From positions 2,914,001-2,978,000 of the forward strand of contig NZ_CP030073.1 of assembly GCF_003261055.1 (NCBI RefSeq): 64,000 bases of DNA, given 5' to 3'. This DNA comes from Streptomyces cadmiisoli (GTDB taxonomy: Bacteria; Actinomycetota; Actinomycetes; Streptomycetales; Streptomycetaceae). Below the pieces are notes generated by a model. That model did not search any database. It was given only the letters and a program-made list of their open reading frames with translations, and was not told the DNA's origin. The position numbers and the translations under genes are program-made. Positions 19,248 to 28,398 of this stretch are shown in pieces; position 1 is the first letter of the stretch; the number at the start of each line of letters is the position of its first letter.

Positions 19248-19998
19248 GGGCACCGTCCGCCGGATCCGACCCGCCGGCCGCCGGGGCGGTGCCGCCCGGC
19301 GCTGCGGGCACGCGCGCATAGACGTCGGGGCGGTGCAGGCGGGTGAGGTGGCCGACGGGCCAGACGATCCAGTCCGCCCGGCCGATCACCTTGCGGACGG
19401 GCACCATGCCGCCGCCCGGTGAGCCCAGATGGTCGCGGGAGTCGCTGGAGGCACTGCGGTGGTCGCCGAGGACGAAGAGGGCGCCGTCCGGCACGACGAC
19501 GTCGAAAGGCACTGTGGACGCGCTGTCCCCGGGGTACAGGAATGTCGACTCGTCGACCGACCGGCCGTTCACCCGGAGCCTCCCGTCCTTGTCACAGCAG
19601 ACCACGTGATCTCTTCCCACGCCCACGACCCGTTTGATGTAGTCGGCGTCCCCGAAGTATCCGCTGCCGTCGAACACGACCACATCACCGCGTCGCGGCC
19701 CAGCATCGAAACGGTACGCCAACTTGTTTACGAGAACGCGGTCGCCGATCCTCAATCCGCGCTCCATGGAACCGCTCGGGATCTGGAACGGCTGGAGCAC
19801 GAACGTGTTGAGCAGCAGCAGAAACACCAGGCAGACCAGCGTGGTCAGGGTGATCCGGCCGCCCGGGACGTACTCGGCGACGCGCGACACCAACGCGAAA
19901 CGCGACCGTTCCTCCGGCCCCTGCGTGTCCGGGATCTCACCGGATCCGGAAGGGCGGGAGGAGCGGTCGCGCTCCGTCGTCTGTGCTTCGGTGTCCAT
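19240..19998 (-). CDS. sipW: Type I signal peptidase SipW
   Basis: This 252-residue signal peptidase is the first of the tandem set after rplS. It has a cytoplasmic N-terminus (1-45), a membrane anchor at about 49-66, catalytic Ser77 (IPSGSMER) and Lys122 (DYIKRVVGVGRD), and GDHRSASSDSR. Unlike the other three it has no C-terminal membrane segment; the tail is Ala/Gly/Pro-rich and soluble. It is translationally coupled to sipX. Confidence 0.93.
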   Translation of the reverse strand: MDTEAQTTERDRSSRPSGSGEIPDTQGPEERSRFALVSRVAEYVPGGRITLTTLVCLVFLLLLNTFVLQPFQIPSGSMERGLRIGDRVLVNKLAYRFDAGPRRGDVVVFDGSGYFGDADYIKRVVGVGRDHVVCCDKDGRLRVNGRSVDESTFLYPGDSASTVPFDVVVPDGALFVLGDHRSASSDSRDHLGSPGGGMVPVRKVIGRADWIVWPVGHLTRLHRPDVYARVPAAPGGTAPAAGGSDPADGAHG

Positions 19999-20043
19999 CG
20001 GGGCCAGATGTTATCCGGCCCCGATCGAACGCCGGAAAAGCGC

Positions 20044-20394
20044 TCAGTTCTCGCGCTTCTCCTTGATCTTCGCCGCCTTGCCGCGCAGGTCGCGCAGGTA
20101 GTACAGCTTGGCGCGACGGACGTCACCGCGGGTGACGAGCTCGATCTTCTCCACGATCGGGGTGTGCACCGGGAAGGTGCGCTCGACGCCGACGGAGAAG
20201 GAGACCTTGCGGACCGTGAAGGTCTCGCGCACGCCGGCGCCCTGGCGACGGATCACCACGCCCTTGAACTGCTGCACACGGGAGCGGTTGCCCTCGATGA
20301 CGCGGACGTGGACGTTGACCGTGTCGCCCGGACGGAAGGCCGGAACGTCGCTGCGCAGCGACGCGGCGTCGACGGAGTCGAGCAGGTGAGACAT
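20044..20394 (-). CDS. rplS: 50S ribosomal protein L19
   Basis: It lies at the 30S-50S interface of the large subunit. The protein is 116 residues from ATG 20394, the usual streptomycete length. It has [57 protein letters not shown] and the end [21 protein letters not shown]. It follows trmD in the rpsP-rimM-trmD-rplS order and directly precedes the signal-peptidase cluster. Confidence 0.97.
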   Translation of the reverse strand: MSHLLDSVDAASLRSDVPAFRPGDTVNVHVRVIEGNRSRVQQFKGVVIRRQGAGVRETFTVRKVSFSVGVERTFPVHTPIVEKIELVTRGDVRRAKLYYLRDLRGKAAKIKEKREN

Positions 20395-20529
20395 TTCGTC
20401 TGCTTTCTTCGCTGATGCCACAGGTCATCAACGGAAACTAGGTTTTCCTGGATGAGCGCTGCGCGGTTCGGGGCGGGCGTCGTGTCCCCCTGTGGCAGGG
20501 GCGCACGCCGGACGACGCACAACAGCGGG

Positions 20530-21363
20530 CTATTCTTCCACGCCCGCCGCCCGGCGCCAAAATCGGCCGTGCGGCTGCCCCTCGGGATCCGGTTCCCAGC
20601 CGAGGATGGAGAGCATCTCGCGGTCCTTCTTGTCGAAGGCCTTGGGGTCGCAGCGCTCGATGAGGTCGGGCCGGTGGGCCGTCGTCCGCGCCAGGGCCTC
20701 GTCGCGGCGCCACCGGGCGATCTTGCCGTGATGGCCGCTGAGCAGCACGTCCGGGATCTCCCGGCCGCGCCACCGGGGCGGCTTGGTGTAGACGGGACCC
20801 TCCAGCAGGGAGGCCATGGCGCCGGGGGCGAAGGAGTCGTCCCGGTGGGACTCGGCGTTGCCGAGGACACCGGGCAGCAGCCGGGCGACGGCCTCCGTGA
20901 CCACCAGTACGGCCGCCTCGCCGCCGGCGAGGACGTAGTCGCCGATGGACACCTCGAAGACGGGCATCCGGGTGGCGTACTCGTCGACGACCCGCCGGTC
21001 GATGCCCTCGTAGCGCGCGGGCGTGAAGATCAGCCAGGGGCACTCGGAGAACTCGACGGCGAGTTCCTGGGTGAAGGGACGGCCGCTGGGGGTCGGTACG
21101 ACCAGGGCCGGCCGGTGCGAACCGCTCTCGTAGCCGTCGGCGAGGACGGAGTCGAGCGCGTCGCCCCAGGGGTCGGTCTTCATGACCATGCCGGGGCCGC
21201 CGCCGTAGGGGGTGTCGTCGACCGTGTTGTGCCGGTCGTACGTCCACTCGCGCAGATCGTGCACATGGACGTTCAGCCGGCCACGCGCGCGTGCCTTGCC
21301 CACCAGGGAGACGTTCAGCGGGTCCAGATATTCGGGGAAGATCGTGACGACGTCGATGCGCAT
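20530..21363 (-). CDS. trmD: tRNA (guanine-37-N1)-methyltransferase
   Basis: It methylates G37 next to the anticodon to prevent +1 frameshifts, using S-adenosylmethionine. The 277-residue protein is a SPOUT enzyme. It has DVVTIFPEYL, DTPYGGGPGMVMK, the knot region FTPARYEGIDRRVVDEY and then VSIGDYVLAGGEAA, and the later LLEGPVYTKPPRWRGREIPDVLLSGHH. Its ATG overlaps the rimM stop by one base (TGATG). It is somewhat longer than E. coli TrmD because of its C-terminal part. Confidence 0.97.
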   Translation of the reverse strand: MRIDVVTIFPEYLDPLNVSLVGKARARGRLNVHVHDLREWTYDRHNTVDDTPYGGGPGMVMKTDPWGDALDSVLADGYESGSHRPALVVPTPSGRPFTQELAVEFSECPWLIFTPARYEGIDRRVVDEYATRMPVFEVSIGDYVLAGGEAAVLVVTEAVARLLPGVLGNAESHRDDSFAPGAMASLLEGPVYTKPPRWRGREIPDVLLSGHHGKIARWRRDEALARTTAHRPDLIERCDPKAFDKKDREMLSILGWEPDPEGQPHGRFWRRAAGVEE

Positions 21364-21905
21364 CAGGACTCGTCCCTCGACGAGGCGATCTCCGCTCGGT
21401 CGTCGATCAGGCCGGGCGGCGGGTCGACGACCGCCCGCTGCTCCGCCAGGTCGATCTCGGTGACGATCTCCTCGACGAACGGGATCATCACCTCGCTGCC
21501 GTCGGGGCGTTCGACGATGAAGAGGTCCTGCGAGGCCAGGTGCGAGATCTCGGTGATCCGGCCGATCTCGGTACCGTCCACCGTGACGACGTCGAGGTCG
21601 ATCAGCTGGTGGTCGTAGTACTCGTCCTCGTCCTCGGGCATCTCGTCCGGGTCGACGTCGGCGATCAGGAGGGTGTTGCGCAGCGCCTCGGCACCGGTGC
21701 GGTCCAGCACGCCCGCGAAGCGCAGCAGGAGCCGGCCGCTGTGCACCCGGCCCGACTCGATGGTCAGCGGTCCGACGGAGGCCGGGTCGGTGGTCAGGAC
21801 GGCACCGGGGCCGAGCCGCAGCTCCGGCTCGTCGGTGCGCACCTCGACGGTGACCTCGCCCTTGATGCCGTGGGCGCGGCCGATCCGTGCGACTACCAGC
21901 TGCAC
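21363..21905 (-). CDS. rimM: 16S rRNA processing protein RimM
   Basis: It is an assembly factor for the 30S head that binds S19. The 180-residue protein has an N-terminal beta-barrel ([21 protein letters not shown]) and a PRC-barrel C-terminal domain ([20 protein letters not shown], then [15 protein letters not shown]). It is coupled to trmD by a 1-nt overlap and lies 94 bp after khpA, with a hairpin between. Confidence 0.95.
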   Translation of the reverse strand: MQLVVARIGRAHGIKGEVTVEVRTDEPELRLGPGAVLTTDPASVGPLTIESGRVHSGRLLLRFAGVLDRTGAEALRNTLLIADVDPDEMPEDEDEYYDHQLIDLDVVTVDGTEIGRITEISHLASQDLFIVERPDGSEVMIPFVEEIVTEIDLAEQRAVVDPPPGLIDDRAEIASSRDES

Positions 21906-21945
21906 TTGTCTCGTTCTCCTGTTCTGCGACTGTCGTGAACGACCG

Positions 21946-21981
21946 CGGGCCGGGGACGGCCCATCGGCCCTCCCCGGCCCG
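21946..21981 (-). terminator. Hairpin between khpA and rimM
   Basis: 11-bp perfect arms (21946-21956 and 21971-21981) have a 14-nt loop and begin 19 bp after the khpA stop on the minus strand. There is no T-run. It is probably an attenuating hairpin inside the rpsP-khpA-rimM-trmD-rplS message. Confidence 0.6.
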
Positions 21982-21999
21982 AGCCGGTACTGCTTTGCG

Positions 22000-22239
22000 T
22001 CAGCGGACGTGGTCCACGTCGACCAGGTCGACTCGGACTCCGCGGCCGCCGATGGCGCCCACGACGGTGCGCAGGGCGCGTGCGGTGCGGCCGTTGCGGC
22101 CGATCACCTTGCCGAGGTCGTCGGGGTGCACCCGGACCTCGAGTACACGCCCGCGACGCAGGTTGCGCGAAGCGACCTGCACATCGTCAGGGTTGTCGAC
22201 GATGCCCTTCACGAGGTGCTCGAGAGCCTCCTCGAGCAT
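22000..22239 (-). CDS. khpA: KH-domain RNA-binding protein (KhpA/YlqC family)
   Basis: This 79-residue protein is a single KH domain. It binds single-stranded RNA and in Firmicutes pairs with KhpB/Jag to control cell elongation. The GxxG loop is [12 protein letters not shown] (about 44-55), preceded by [11 protein letters not shown]. It starts 2 bp after the rpsP stop, so the two are co-expressed. Its position between rpsP and rimM is standard in Gram-positive bacteria. Confidence 0.93.
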   Translation of the reverse strand: MLEEALEHLVKGIVDNPDDVQVASRNLRRGRVLEVRVHPDDLGKVIGRNGRTARALRTVVGAIGGRGVRVDLVDVDHVR

Positions 22240-22241
22240 GC

Positions 22242-22664
22242 TCAGGCCTCGGTCGACTCAGAGGACTCGGCCGCGGCCTCGTCCTTCTTCTCGGCCTTCT
22301 TCTTCTGGGTGATCGCCTCACCCTTGCCCTCGTCGTCGCCGCCGAGAGCCTCGAAGGACGGACGCGCGGCCTTCGGCTGCGCGACGAGCAGCGGCGCCGG
22401 GGCGGGCTCGCCCTTGAACTTCTGCCAGTCGCCGGTCTTCTTGAGAATGGCGAGCACGGGCTCGGTCGGCTGGGCGCCGACACCGAGCCAGTACGCCACA
22501 CGCTCGGCGTCGACCTCGATCACCGACGGGTTGTACGTCGGGTGGTACTTGCCGATCTCCTCGATCGCACGGCCGTCACGGCGGGTGCGGGAGTCGGCGA
22601 CGACGATGCGGTAGTGAGGCGAACGGATCTTGCCCAGACGCTTCAGCTTGATCTTGACTGCCAC
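22242..22664 (-). CDS. rpsP: 30S ribosomal protein S16
   Basis: It is an early-assembly small-subunit protein. The 140-residue protein has the S16 core in the first ~85 residues: [26 protein letters not shown], then [19 protein letters not shown], and [16 protein letters not shown] long Lys/Ala/Glu-rich tail (about 85-140) is typical for actinobacteria. It is the first gene of the unit running to rplS. Confidence 0.97.
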   Translation of the reverse strand: MAVKIKLKRLGKIRSPHYRIVVADSRTRRDGRAIEEIGKYHPTYNPSVIEVDAERVAYWLGVGAQPTEPVLAILKKTGDWQKFKGEPAPAPLLVAQPKAARPSFEALGGDDEGKGEAITQKKKAEKKDEAAAESSESTEA

Positions 22665-22922
22665 GGGAGTGGGTTCTCCTGGTTTTGACGTGGTTGGGCA
22701 CGGCGAGAGTTGCCGCGTGGGGTTGCGGTACCCGAGTGCCCGACGGACGCGTCAGCCGGAGGAGAGAGGGGTCCTGTGCGGCTGTCGAGTGCAGCCGCCC
22801 ATTCTGCCACACCGTGCGGACCGGCACCGACCGAGGGTGCCGGCGGGCACGACTGAGCGGCATCCGGCGCCGGGAGTCCGGCATCGGATGCCGGGACACG
22901 GCTGCCACGAGCAGCCGCGTCC

Positions 22923-23519
22923 TCAGCTCGCCGCCGCGCCCACGACCTCCGGGATGCGGAACGGCTTGCCGCACCCGCCGCACATGATCGGCGCCTGGGC
23001 CAGCACCGACGGAACGACCCGCACATTGCGGCCGCAGTCGCACACCGCCTTGACCCGGACGCCGCCGCCGGAGGAACCGTGCCGCGCCGCCGGACCCCGG
23101 AAGGTACGGGAGGTGTCGGCGGAGGTGGCGGCGGTGTGGGCGGTCAGGGCCCGCTGGAGGCGGTCGATCGTCGGGCGGTAGCGCCGTTTCGCCTCGGGGT
23201 TGAGGGTGACCAGGGAGAAGCCGCTGCTGGGATGCGGCTCCTCGGGGTGGTCCAGGCCCATCTCCTCGGCGATCGCGAGGAATCTGCGGTTGTGGTAGCG
23301 GCCGGCGCGGGAGGTGTCGCGGACGCCGCGGGCGGCCGCGATGCCGTGGACTGCCTCATGGAGCAGCCGTTCGAAGGAGAGCTCGTGTCCGCAGGCGGAC
23401 GACGACTCCCCGATCAGGGATTCGGGCGCGGCAAGGTCCGGCAGCTCGGGGTGGTACCGCTGAATATCGGCCCACGCCTGTGCCAGCTCTGCGGCGAGAA
23501 CAGGTGGTGTCGTGCTCAC
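22923..23519 (-). CDS. SprT-like zinc metalloprotease-type protein
   Basis: This 198-residue protein has an HExxH-type zinc site (LLHEAVHGIAAARGV, about 53-67), followed by GRYHNRRFLAIAEEMGL as in SprT-like proteins. A C-terminal four-Cys ribbon (CDCG, then CGGCG) lies at about 160-185. The fold matches SprT/SPRTN-type proteins; whether it cleaves protein is not shown. It starts at GTG 23519 without an obvious ribosome-binding site. No membrane segment or export signal is seen. Confidence 0.8.
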   Translation of the reverse strand: MSTTPPVLAAELAQAWADIQRYHPELPDLAAPESLIGESSSACGHELSFERLLHEAVHGIAAARGVRDTSRAGRYHNRRFLAIAEEMGLDHPEEPHPSSGFSLVTLNPEAKRRYRPTIDRLQRALTAHTAATSADTSRTFRGPAARHGSSGGGVRVKAVCDCGRNVRVVPSVLAQAPIMCGGCGKPFRIPEVVGAAAS

Positions 23520-23780
23520 GTAATGACAACGAGCCGGAGTCCCCCGGTGTTCCTATTCCGGGGCATCCCAAATAATTTGCACGTACCCGTCAGTTGCCGC
23601 TGATGCGACCTGACGAGGGCGGGTGCGCTGATCTGCGGAGAAGCCTCGCAGCTCCTACCAAGCCGGTACGTAGGCTGACGTACGACCCGGCGCGTAGACG
23701 ATGTCCGCGCGCCGGGGTAGGTGTGGTCCGCGCATGCGCAAGAGGCGTTTCGGTCGCGATTCTTCCGGAAGGGCCCTGTC

Positions 23781-25196
23781 TCAGTAAGCGCGCGCGACGA
23801 TCGCGACGTTACCGGGTGCGTCGTCGGTGTCCGGCACCGACCCGTCCCCGGCGACCAGACACCGTACGGTCACGGCGTGCTCGGCCAGCTTGACCTCGCC
23901 TTCTTCGCCGAGGCTCGCCCAGGGGATGCGCGCCCAGCCGCCGGCGGCCGTCGCCTCGACGGCTTCCTCGATCGTCGTCACGTCGACGGTGCGGGACTCG
24001 CGGCGCTCGCGGGACTGGGTCAGCAGCAGCGCCTGGTCCTCCTCGAGGATCGCGGGGAGCATCCCCGGGAGCGCGTCGAGGGCCACGGGTTCCTTGCCGC
24101 CCGGGATGCGGCGGACCAGCATCGCCGAGTTGTTCTCCAGGTCACGGGGGCCGACCTCGATCCGTACGGGGACGCCCTTCAGCTCCCAGTCGACGGCGCG
24201 GCGTCCGAACGGGGTGTCCGTGCGGTCGTCGACGCGGACCCGGACCCCGGCCGCGGCGAGCCGGTCGCCGATCTCGCGGACCTTGGCCAGAACCGCGTCG
24301 TCGCCCTTGATCGCGAGGACGACCGCCTGGACGGGGGCGAGCCGCGGCGGCACCCGCAGCCCGTTGTCATCTCCGTGAGTCATCACCAGGGCGCCGATCA
24401 TGCGGGTCGTGGACCCCCAGGACGTCTGCCAGACGAGTTCCTGCTTGCCTTCCTTGGACAGGTACCGGGTGTTGAACGCCTTGGCGAAGTTCTGGCCGAG
24501 TTCGTGGCTGGTGGCCATCTGGAGGGCCTTGCCGTCCCCCATCATGCCTTCGAGCGTGAGGGTGTTGATCGCGCCCGCGAAGCGCTCCTTGACGGTCTTG
24601 CGGCCGGCGACGGTGTCCATGGCGAGGACATCGACCATGAAGTCCTCGTACACCTTGCGGTGGATGTGCGCGGCGAAGTCGCGGGCCTCGTCCTGGGTGG
24701 CGTGCGCGGTGTGGCCCTCCTGCCAGAGAAACTCGGTGGTGCGCAGGAAGAGGCGGGGTCGCAGTTCCCAACGGACGACGTTCGCCCACTGGTTGATCAG
24801 CAGGGGCAGGTCCCGGTAGCTCTGCACCCACTTCGAGAAGTAGTCGTTGACGATCATCTCGGAGGTGGGGCGCACCACGGCGGGCTCTTCGAGCTCCTTG
24901 CCGCCGCCGTGCGTGACGACCGCAAGTTCGGGGGCGAAGCCCTCGACGTGCTCGGCCTCCCTGGTGAAGTACGACTGCGGGATCAGCAGCGGGAAGTACG
25001 CGTTCTGGGCGCCCGCCTCCTTGATCCGGGCGTCCATCTCCTGCTGCATCCGCTCCCACAGCCCGTACCCGTACGGTCGGATCACCATGGTGCCGCGCAC
25101 CGGCCCGTTGTCGGCCAGTTCGGCCTTGTTGATCAGATCCTGGTACCAGCGCGGGAAGTCGATGTCCCGCGGGGTGAGAACGGGTGCCTTTGCCAT
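23781..25196 (-). CDS. proS: Prolyl-tRNA synthetase, type 3 (archaeal/eukaryotic-like)
   Basis: It charges tRNA-Pro with proline. The 471-residue protein is the short archaeal/eukaryotic type (ProS type 3) without the bacterial editing insertion. It is a class II enzyme: motif 1 region FPLLIPQSYF, PTSEMIVNDYFSKWV, motif 2 RWELRPRLFLRTTEFLWQEGHTAHAT, and the GALVMTHGDDNGLRVPPRLAP motif 3 region. An anticodon-binding domain and a zinc-type C-terminal domain ending VARAY follow. Streptomyces normally also carry a long bacterial-type ProRS elsewhere, so this may be a second copy. It is divergent from the methyltransferase. Confidence 0.95.
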   Translation of the reverse strand: MAKAPVLTPRDIDFPRWYQDLINKAELADNGPVRGTMVIRPYGYGLWERMQQEMDARIKEAGAQNAYFPLLIPQSYFTREAEHVEGFAPELAVVTHGGGKELEEPAVVRPTSEMIVNDYFSKWVQSYRDLPLLINQWANVVRWELRPRLFLRTTEFLWQEGHTAHATQDEARDFAAHIHRKVYEDFMVDVLAMDTVAGRKTVKERFAGAINTLTLEGMMGDGKALQMATSHELGQNFAKAFNTRYLSKEGKQELVWQTSWGSTTRMIGALVMTHGDDNGLRVPPRLAPVQAVVLAIKGDDAVLAKVREIGDRLAAAGVRVRVDDRTDTPFGRRAVDWELKGVPVRIEVGPRDLENNSAMLVRRIPGGKEPVALDALPGMLPAILEEDQALLLTQSRERRESRTVDVTTIEEAVEATAAGGWARIPWASLGEEGEVKLAEHAVTVRCLVAGDGSVPDTDDAPGNVAIVARAY

Positions 25197-25394
25197 GGCG
25201 AGATGGTACGGGCACAGATTGCCGGAATGTGAATTCTCGCCACTCGTGAGGGCACCCCTCAAGCGGGGCTCCGCGACCCCTGGACGCGGTCGCGAGCCCG
25301 GAGTTTCCTGGCATACGGGGGGAGGCCGAGCGTACGTCACGGGGGCGATGGAAACGGGCACAGAAACAACTCTCTGCGGATTGGGGCGCTTTCG

Positions 25395-26249
25395 ATGACA
25401 CCTACGCTCGTGCGGCAGCACCAGCCTCACGCGGGGCCCTCGCCCCATGTGGACCTCGCTGCACGCGCGCGTGACTGGTCGGAGATCCAGGAGCGGATGC
25501 TCGTACCGCTCCACGAGGCGGTCTACCGGCGACTGGACGTGGGCCCCGGCACCCGGCTGCTGGGCCTCGGCTGCGGTTCCGGGCTGGCGCTGCTGATCGC
25601 CGCCTCCCGGGGCGCGTCGGTCACGGGCGTCGAGCCGTCCTCCCCCGAGCGACTGGCCCTCGCCCGCGAGCGCCTGTTCCCGGAGTCGCCGGTCTCCCGC
25701 GCGCGTGCCGACACCCGGCTCGTCGACCAGGCCCCCGGCGCGGCCGTGGACGGTGCGGCTCGCTTCACCCTGGTGACCGCCTTCGAACCCATCGGATGTC
25801 TCGCGGGCGACGCGGAGGGGCTCGGTGATCTGCTGGCGGCCGCGGTGCCGCTCGCGGAGCGCGGGGCTCCCGTGGTGCTGACCGGCTGGGGGCCGCCCGA
25901 GCGCTGCGCGACGTCGTCCGTGCTGCGGGTGGCGGCGAAGCTGGCGGATCCGCTGCACGGCGCGGGCCGCCCGCGGCCGGCGCTGCGCGACGACCTGGAG
26001 GAGGTCGCGCAGCGGGCGGGGCTGCGGCCCGACGGCTCGGGGCGGGTGGCGTGCCCCTTCGGGTACGCCGACCTGGACAGCGCGGTGCGCGGACTGCTGT
26101 CGACGGGGCTGTTCGACGCGGCGATCGCGGCGACCGATCAGGAGCAGGTCGACAAGGAGATGGCGGAGGCGCTGCACCCGCACCGCCGCCCGGACGGCAC
26201 GGTGTGGATGCCGAACGTGTTCCGCTACCTGATCGCGCGAACGCCCTGA
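25395..26249 (+). CDS. SAM-dependent class I methyltransferase
   Basis: This 284-residue protein has the Rossmann methyltransferase signature LLGLGCGSGLALLIAASRGA (motif I, about 55-75) and an acidic end of strand 2 in TGVEPSSPE. The substrate is unknown. The N-terminal region DWSEIQERMLVPLHEAVY resembles ubiquinone/sterol-type methyltransferases in streptomycetes. It is divergent from proS and convergent with ftsH. A neighbouring gene of this kind occurs beside ftsH in related genomes. Confidence 0.85.
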   Translation: MTPTLVRQHQPHAGPSPHVDLAARARDWSEIQERMLVPLHEAVYRRLDVGPGTRLLGLGCGSGLALLIAASRGASVTGVEPSSPERLALARERLFPESPVSRARADTRLVDQAPGAAVDGAARFTLVTAFEPIGCLAGDAEGLGDLLAAAVPLAERGAPVVLTGWGPPERCATSSVLRVAAKLADPLHGAGRPRPALRDDLEEVAQRAGLRPDGSGRVACPFGYADLDSAVRGLLSTGLFDAAIAATDQEQVDKEMAEALHPHRRPDGTVWMPNVFRYLIARTP

Positions 26250-26315
26250 CCTGGCCCGGCGCACGGCGCAGCCGCCGGCCGGGCGAGGCGGGCCGGGCGG
26301 CGCGGGGCCGGGCGG

Positions 26316-28271
26316 CTAACTCTGCTCGGGCTCGTCCGGTTCGAGTTTCGTCAGCCGTGAGACACCGGCGATCCGGTACGCGTCGGCCTCCTCCAGCGTC
26401 TCGCGTTCGAGCAGCGCCTGGGCGAGCGCGTCGAGTTGCCGGCGGTGGTCGCGCAGCTTGCGGCACGCCTCCTCGTAGCACTCGTCGACGATCCGCCGCA
26501 TCTCGCCGTCGATCACGTCCAGTGTCTGCGGTGCCGCGGACAGACCGTACGCCTGCTGGGCGTCACCGGGCAGCGCGGACAGCCGGCCCACCTGGCTGCT
26601 CATGCCCCAGCGCGCGACCATCCCGCGGGCGATGCTGGTGACCTGTTCCAGGTCGCTCTCGGAACCGGTGGTGATCACGTCGTAGACGACGTGTTCGGCG
26701 GCCATGCCGCCGAGCGCGCCGATGATCCGGCCGCGCAGGTACTGCTCGGTGTACGCGTACTTGTCCGACTCCGGCGTCGACAGCGTCACCCCGAGCGCCC
26801 GGCCGCGCGGCACGATGGTGATCTTGCGGACCGGGTCGGCGCCGGGCTGGAGCATGCCCAGCAGGGCGTGGCCGCTCTCGTGGTAGGCGGTGCGGCGGCG
26901 CTCCTCCTGGGGCATGACCAGGGCGCGTTCGGCACCGAGCTGGACCTTCTCCAGCGCCTCCGAGAGGTCGCTCTGCGTGACGTTGTCCTGGCCCCGCTTG
27001 ACCGCGAGGAGGGCGGCCTCGTTGGCCAGGTTGGCCAGCTCAGCGCCGGTCATGCCCGGAGTCGTACGGGCCACCCGGGCGAGGTCCACGTCCGGGGCGA
27101 GCGGGATCTCCCGGGTGTGGATCCGCAGGATGGCCTCGCGACCGCCCCGGTCCGGGGGCGAGACGCTGACCGTCCGGTCGAAACGGCCGGGGCGGGTCAG
27201 CGCGGGGTCCAGGACGTCCGCGCGGTTGGTCGCGGCGACCACGACCACGCCCTCCGAGCCGGAGAAGCCGTCCATCTCGGTCAGGATCTGGTTCAGGGTC
27301 TGCTCGCGCTCGTCGTGGCCGCCGACGGAGGCACCGGCGCCGCGGGCCCGGCCGATCGTGTCGATCTCGTCGATGAAGATGATGGACGGGGCCACCTTGC
27401 GGGCCTCGGCGAACAGCTCACGCACCCGGGAGGCGCCCACACCGACGATCATCTCGATGAACTCGGAGGCGGACGCGGAGAAGAACGGCACCCCCGCCTC
27501 CCCGGCCACCGCCCGCGCGAGCAGCGTCTTCCCGGTGCCGGGCGGCCCCGAGAGCAGCACGCCGCGCGGCATCTTGGCGCCCATCCTGCGGTAGGCGTCC
27601 GGATTCTTCAGGAAGTCGACGACGTCGCTGAGCTCGCCCTCGACCTCGTCGATGCCCGCCACGTCCGCGAAGGTCGTGCGCTCCTGTCCCGCCTCCAGCG
27701 CGACCGGTTTGGGCGGCTCCCTGCGCCCGAACATGCCGCCCGGCCCGCCGAGCCCCGTCCGCATCCGCCGCGCGATGAAGATCCACAGCACCACGAGCAG
27801 CAGGATCGGCGCCAGCGAGAGCAGCAGATTGACCAGCACACTGCGCTGCTGGACGACCGGCTCGGCCGTCACGGTGACGTTGTTCCGGGTCAGATCCGCC
27901 CAGAGCTGGTCGTCGGCGAACTCGGGCCGCTGGGTCTTGAACTTGGTGTAGGTGCCCTCGCCCGCGGGGTTGTCCTGGGCCTTCTTCAGCTGGCCCTGGA
28001 TCGCGTCGCCCTTGGAGTAGATCTTGCTGACGTTGCCCTCGTCGACCTGCTTGCTGAACTCGGTGTACGAGATCGTCGGCTCGTCACCGCTGCCGAGGTA
28101 CGACAGCGCGATGTTGGCGATCAGGAAAACGATCAGCGCGGTGACGGCCAGGGTCCACCAGCCGCCGCGTATTCGCCGCTTGCCCGGTGGCGGCTTCGGC
28201 GGTTCGTCGGGCGTCCCCTCGCTGCGCCAGGGCTGCTCGGGCGACTTGCGCGGAGGAGCAGGGTTGGTCAT
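26316..28271 (-). CDS. ftsH: ATP-dependent zinc metalloprotease FtsH
   Basis: It is a membrane-anchored hexameric AAA+ protease for damaged membrane and short-lived regulatory proteins. The 651-residue protein has a first membrane segment at about 34-55, an extracytoplasmic region, and a second segment at about 145-168. Walker A is [19 protein letters not shown], with [19 protein letters not shown] and [10 protein letters not shown]. The zinc site HESGH lies at 464-468. It is separated from upstream ffh by a long hairpin. Streptomyces commonly have more than one FtsH; this is the copy next to ffh. Confidence 0.95.
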   Translation of the reverse strand: MTNPAPPRKSPEQPWRSEGTPDEPPKPPPGKRRIRGGWWTLAVTALIVFLIANIALSYLGSGDEPTISYTEFSKQVDEGNVSKIYSKGDAIQGQLKKAQDNPAGEGTYTKFKTQRPEFADDQLWADLTRNNVTVTAEPVVQQRSVLVNLLLSLAPILLLVVLWIFIARRMRTGLGGPGGMFGRREPPKPVALEAGQERTTFADVAGIDEVEGELSDVVDFLKNPDAYRRMGAKMPRGVLLSGPPGTGKTLLARAVAGEAGVPFFSASASEFIEMIVGVGASRVRELFAEARKVAPSIIFIDEIDTIGRARGAGASVGGHDEREQTLNQILTEMDGFSGSEGVVVVAATNRADVLDPALTRPGRFDRTVSVSPPDRGGREAILRIHTREIPLAPDVDLARVARTTPGMTGAELANLANEAALLAVKRGQDNVTQSDLSEALEKVQLGAERALVMPQEERRRTAYHESGHALLGMLQPGADPVRKITIVPRGRALGVTLSTPESDKYAYTEQYLRGRIIGALGGMAAEHVVYDVITTGSESDLEQVTSIARGMVARWGMSSQVGRLSALPGDAQQAYGLSAAPQTLDVIDGEMRRIVDECYEEACRKLRDHRRQLDALAQALLERETLEEADAYRIAGVSRLTKLEPDEPEQS

Positions 28272-28315
28272 ATCGGGACGTTACGACACACCGGGCTCCC
28301 CAGCATGTGCGCGAA

Positions 28316-28361
28316 CGGCGCCGGGGGCGCCCTCACGGTCGAGGGCGCCCCCGGCGCCGTA
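28316..28361 (-). terminator. Strong 20-bp hairpin between ffh and ftsH
   Basis: A perfect 20-bp inverted repeat (28316-28335 and 28342-28361) has a 6-nt loop, 38 bp after the ffh stop and 45 bp before ftsH. It has no T-run but is very stable. It should end the ffh transcript. Confidence 0.85.
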
Positions 28362-28398
28362 GGTCGGCAGTACCGCTGCCGTGCTCCCCGGGGAGCGG

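Noticed and set aside
20486..20500. A terminator between rplS and trmD
   Set aside because: CCCCTG-N3-CAGGGG gives only a 6-bp stem, and the gene pair is expected to be co-transcribed; the evidence is too weak.
25197..25394. A T-box-like leader for proS
   Set aside because: There is a hairpin (near 25265-25300), but I see no T-box specifier arrangement or convincing antiterminator, so no riboswitch is claimed.
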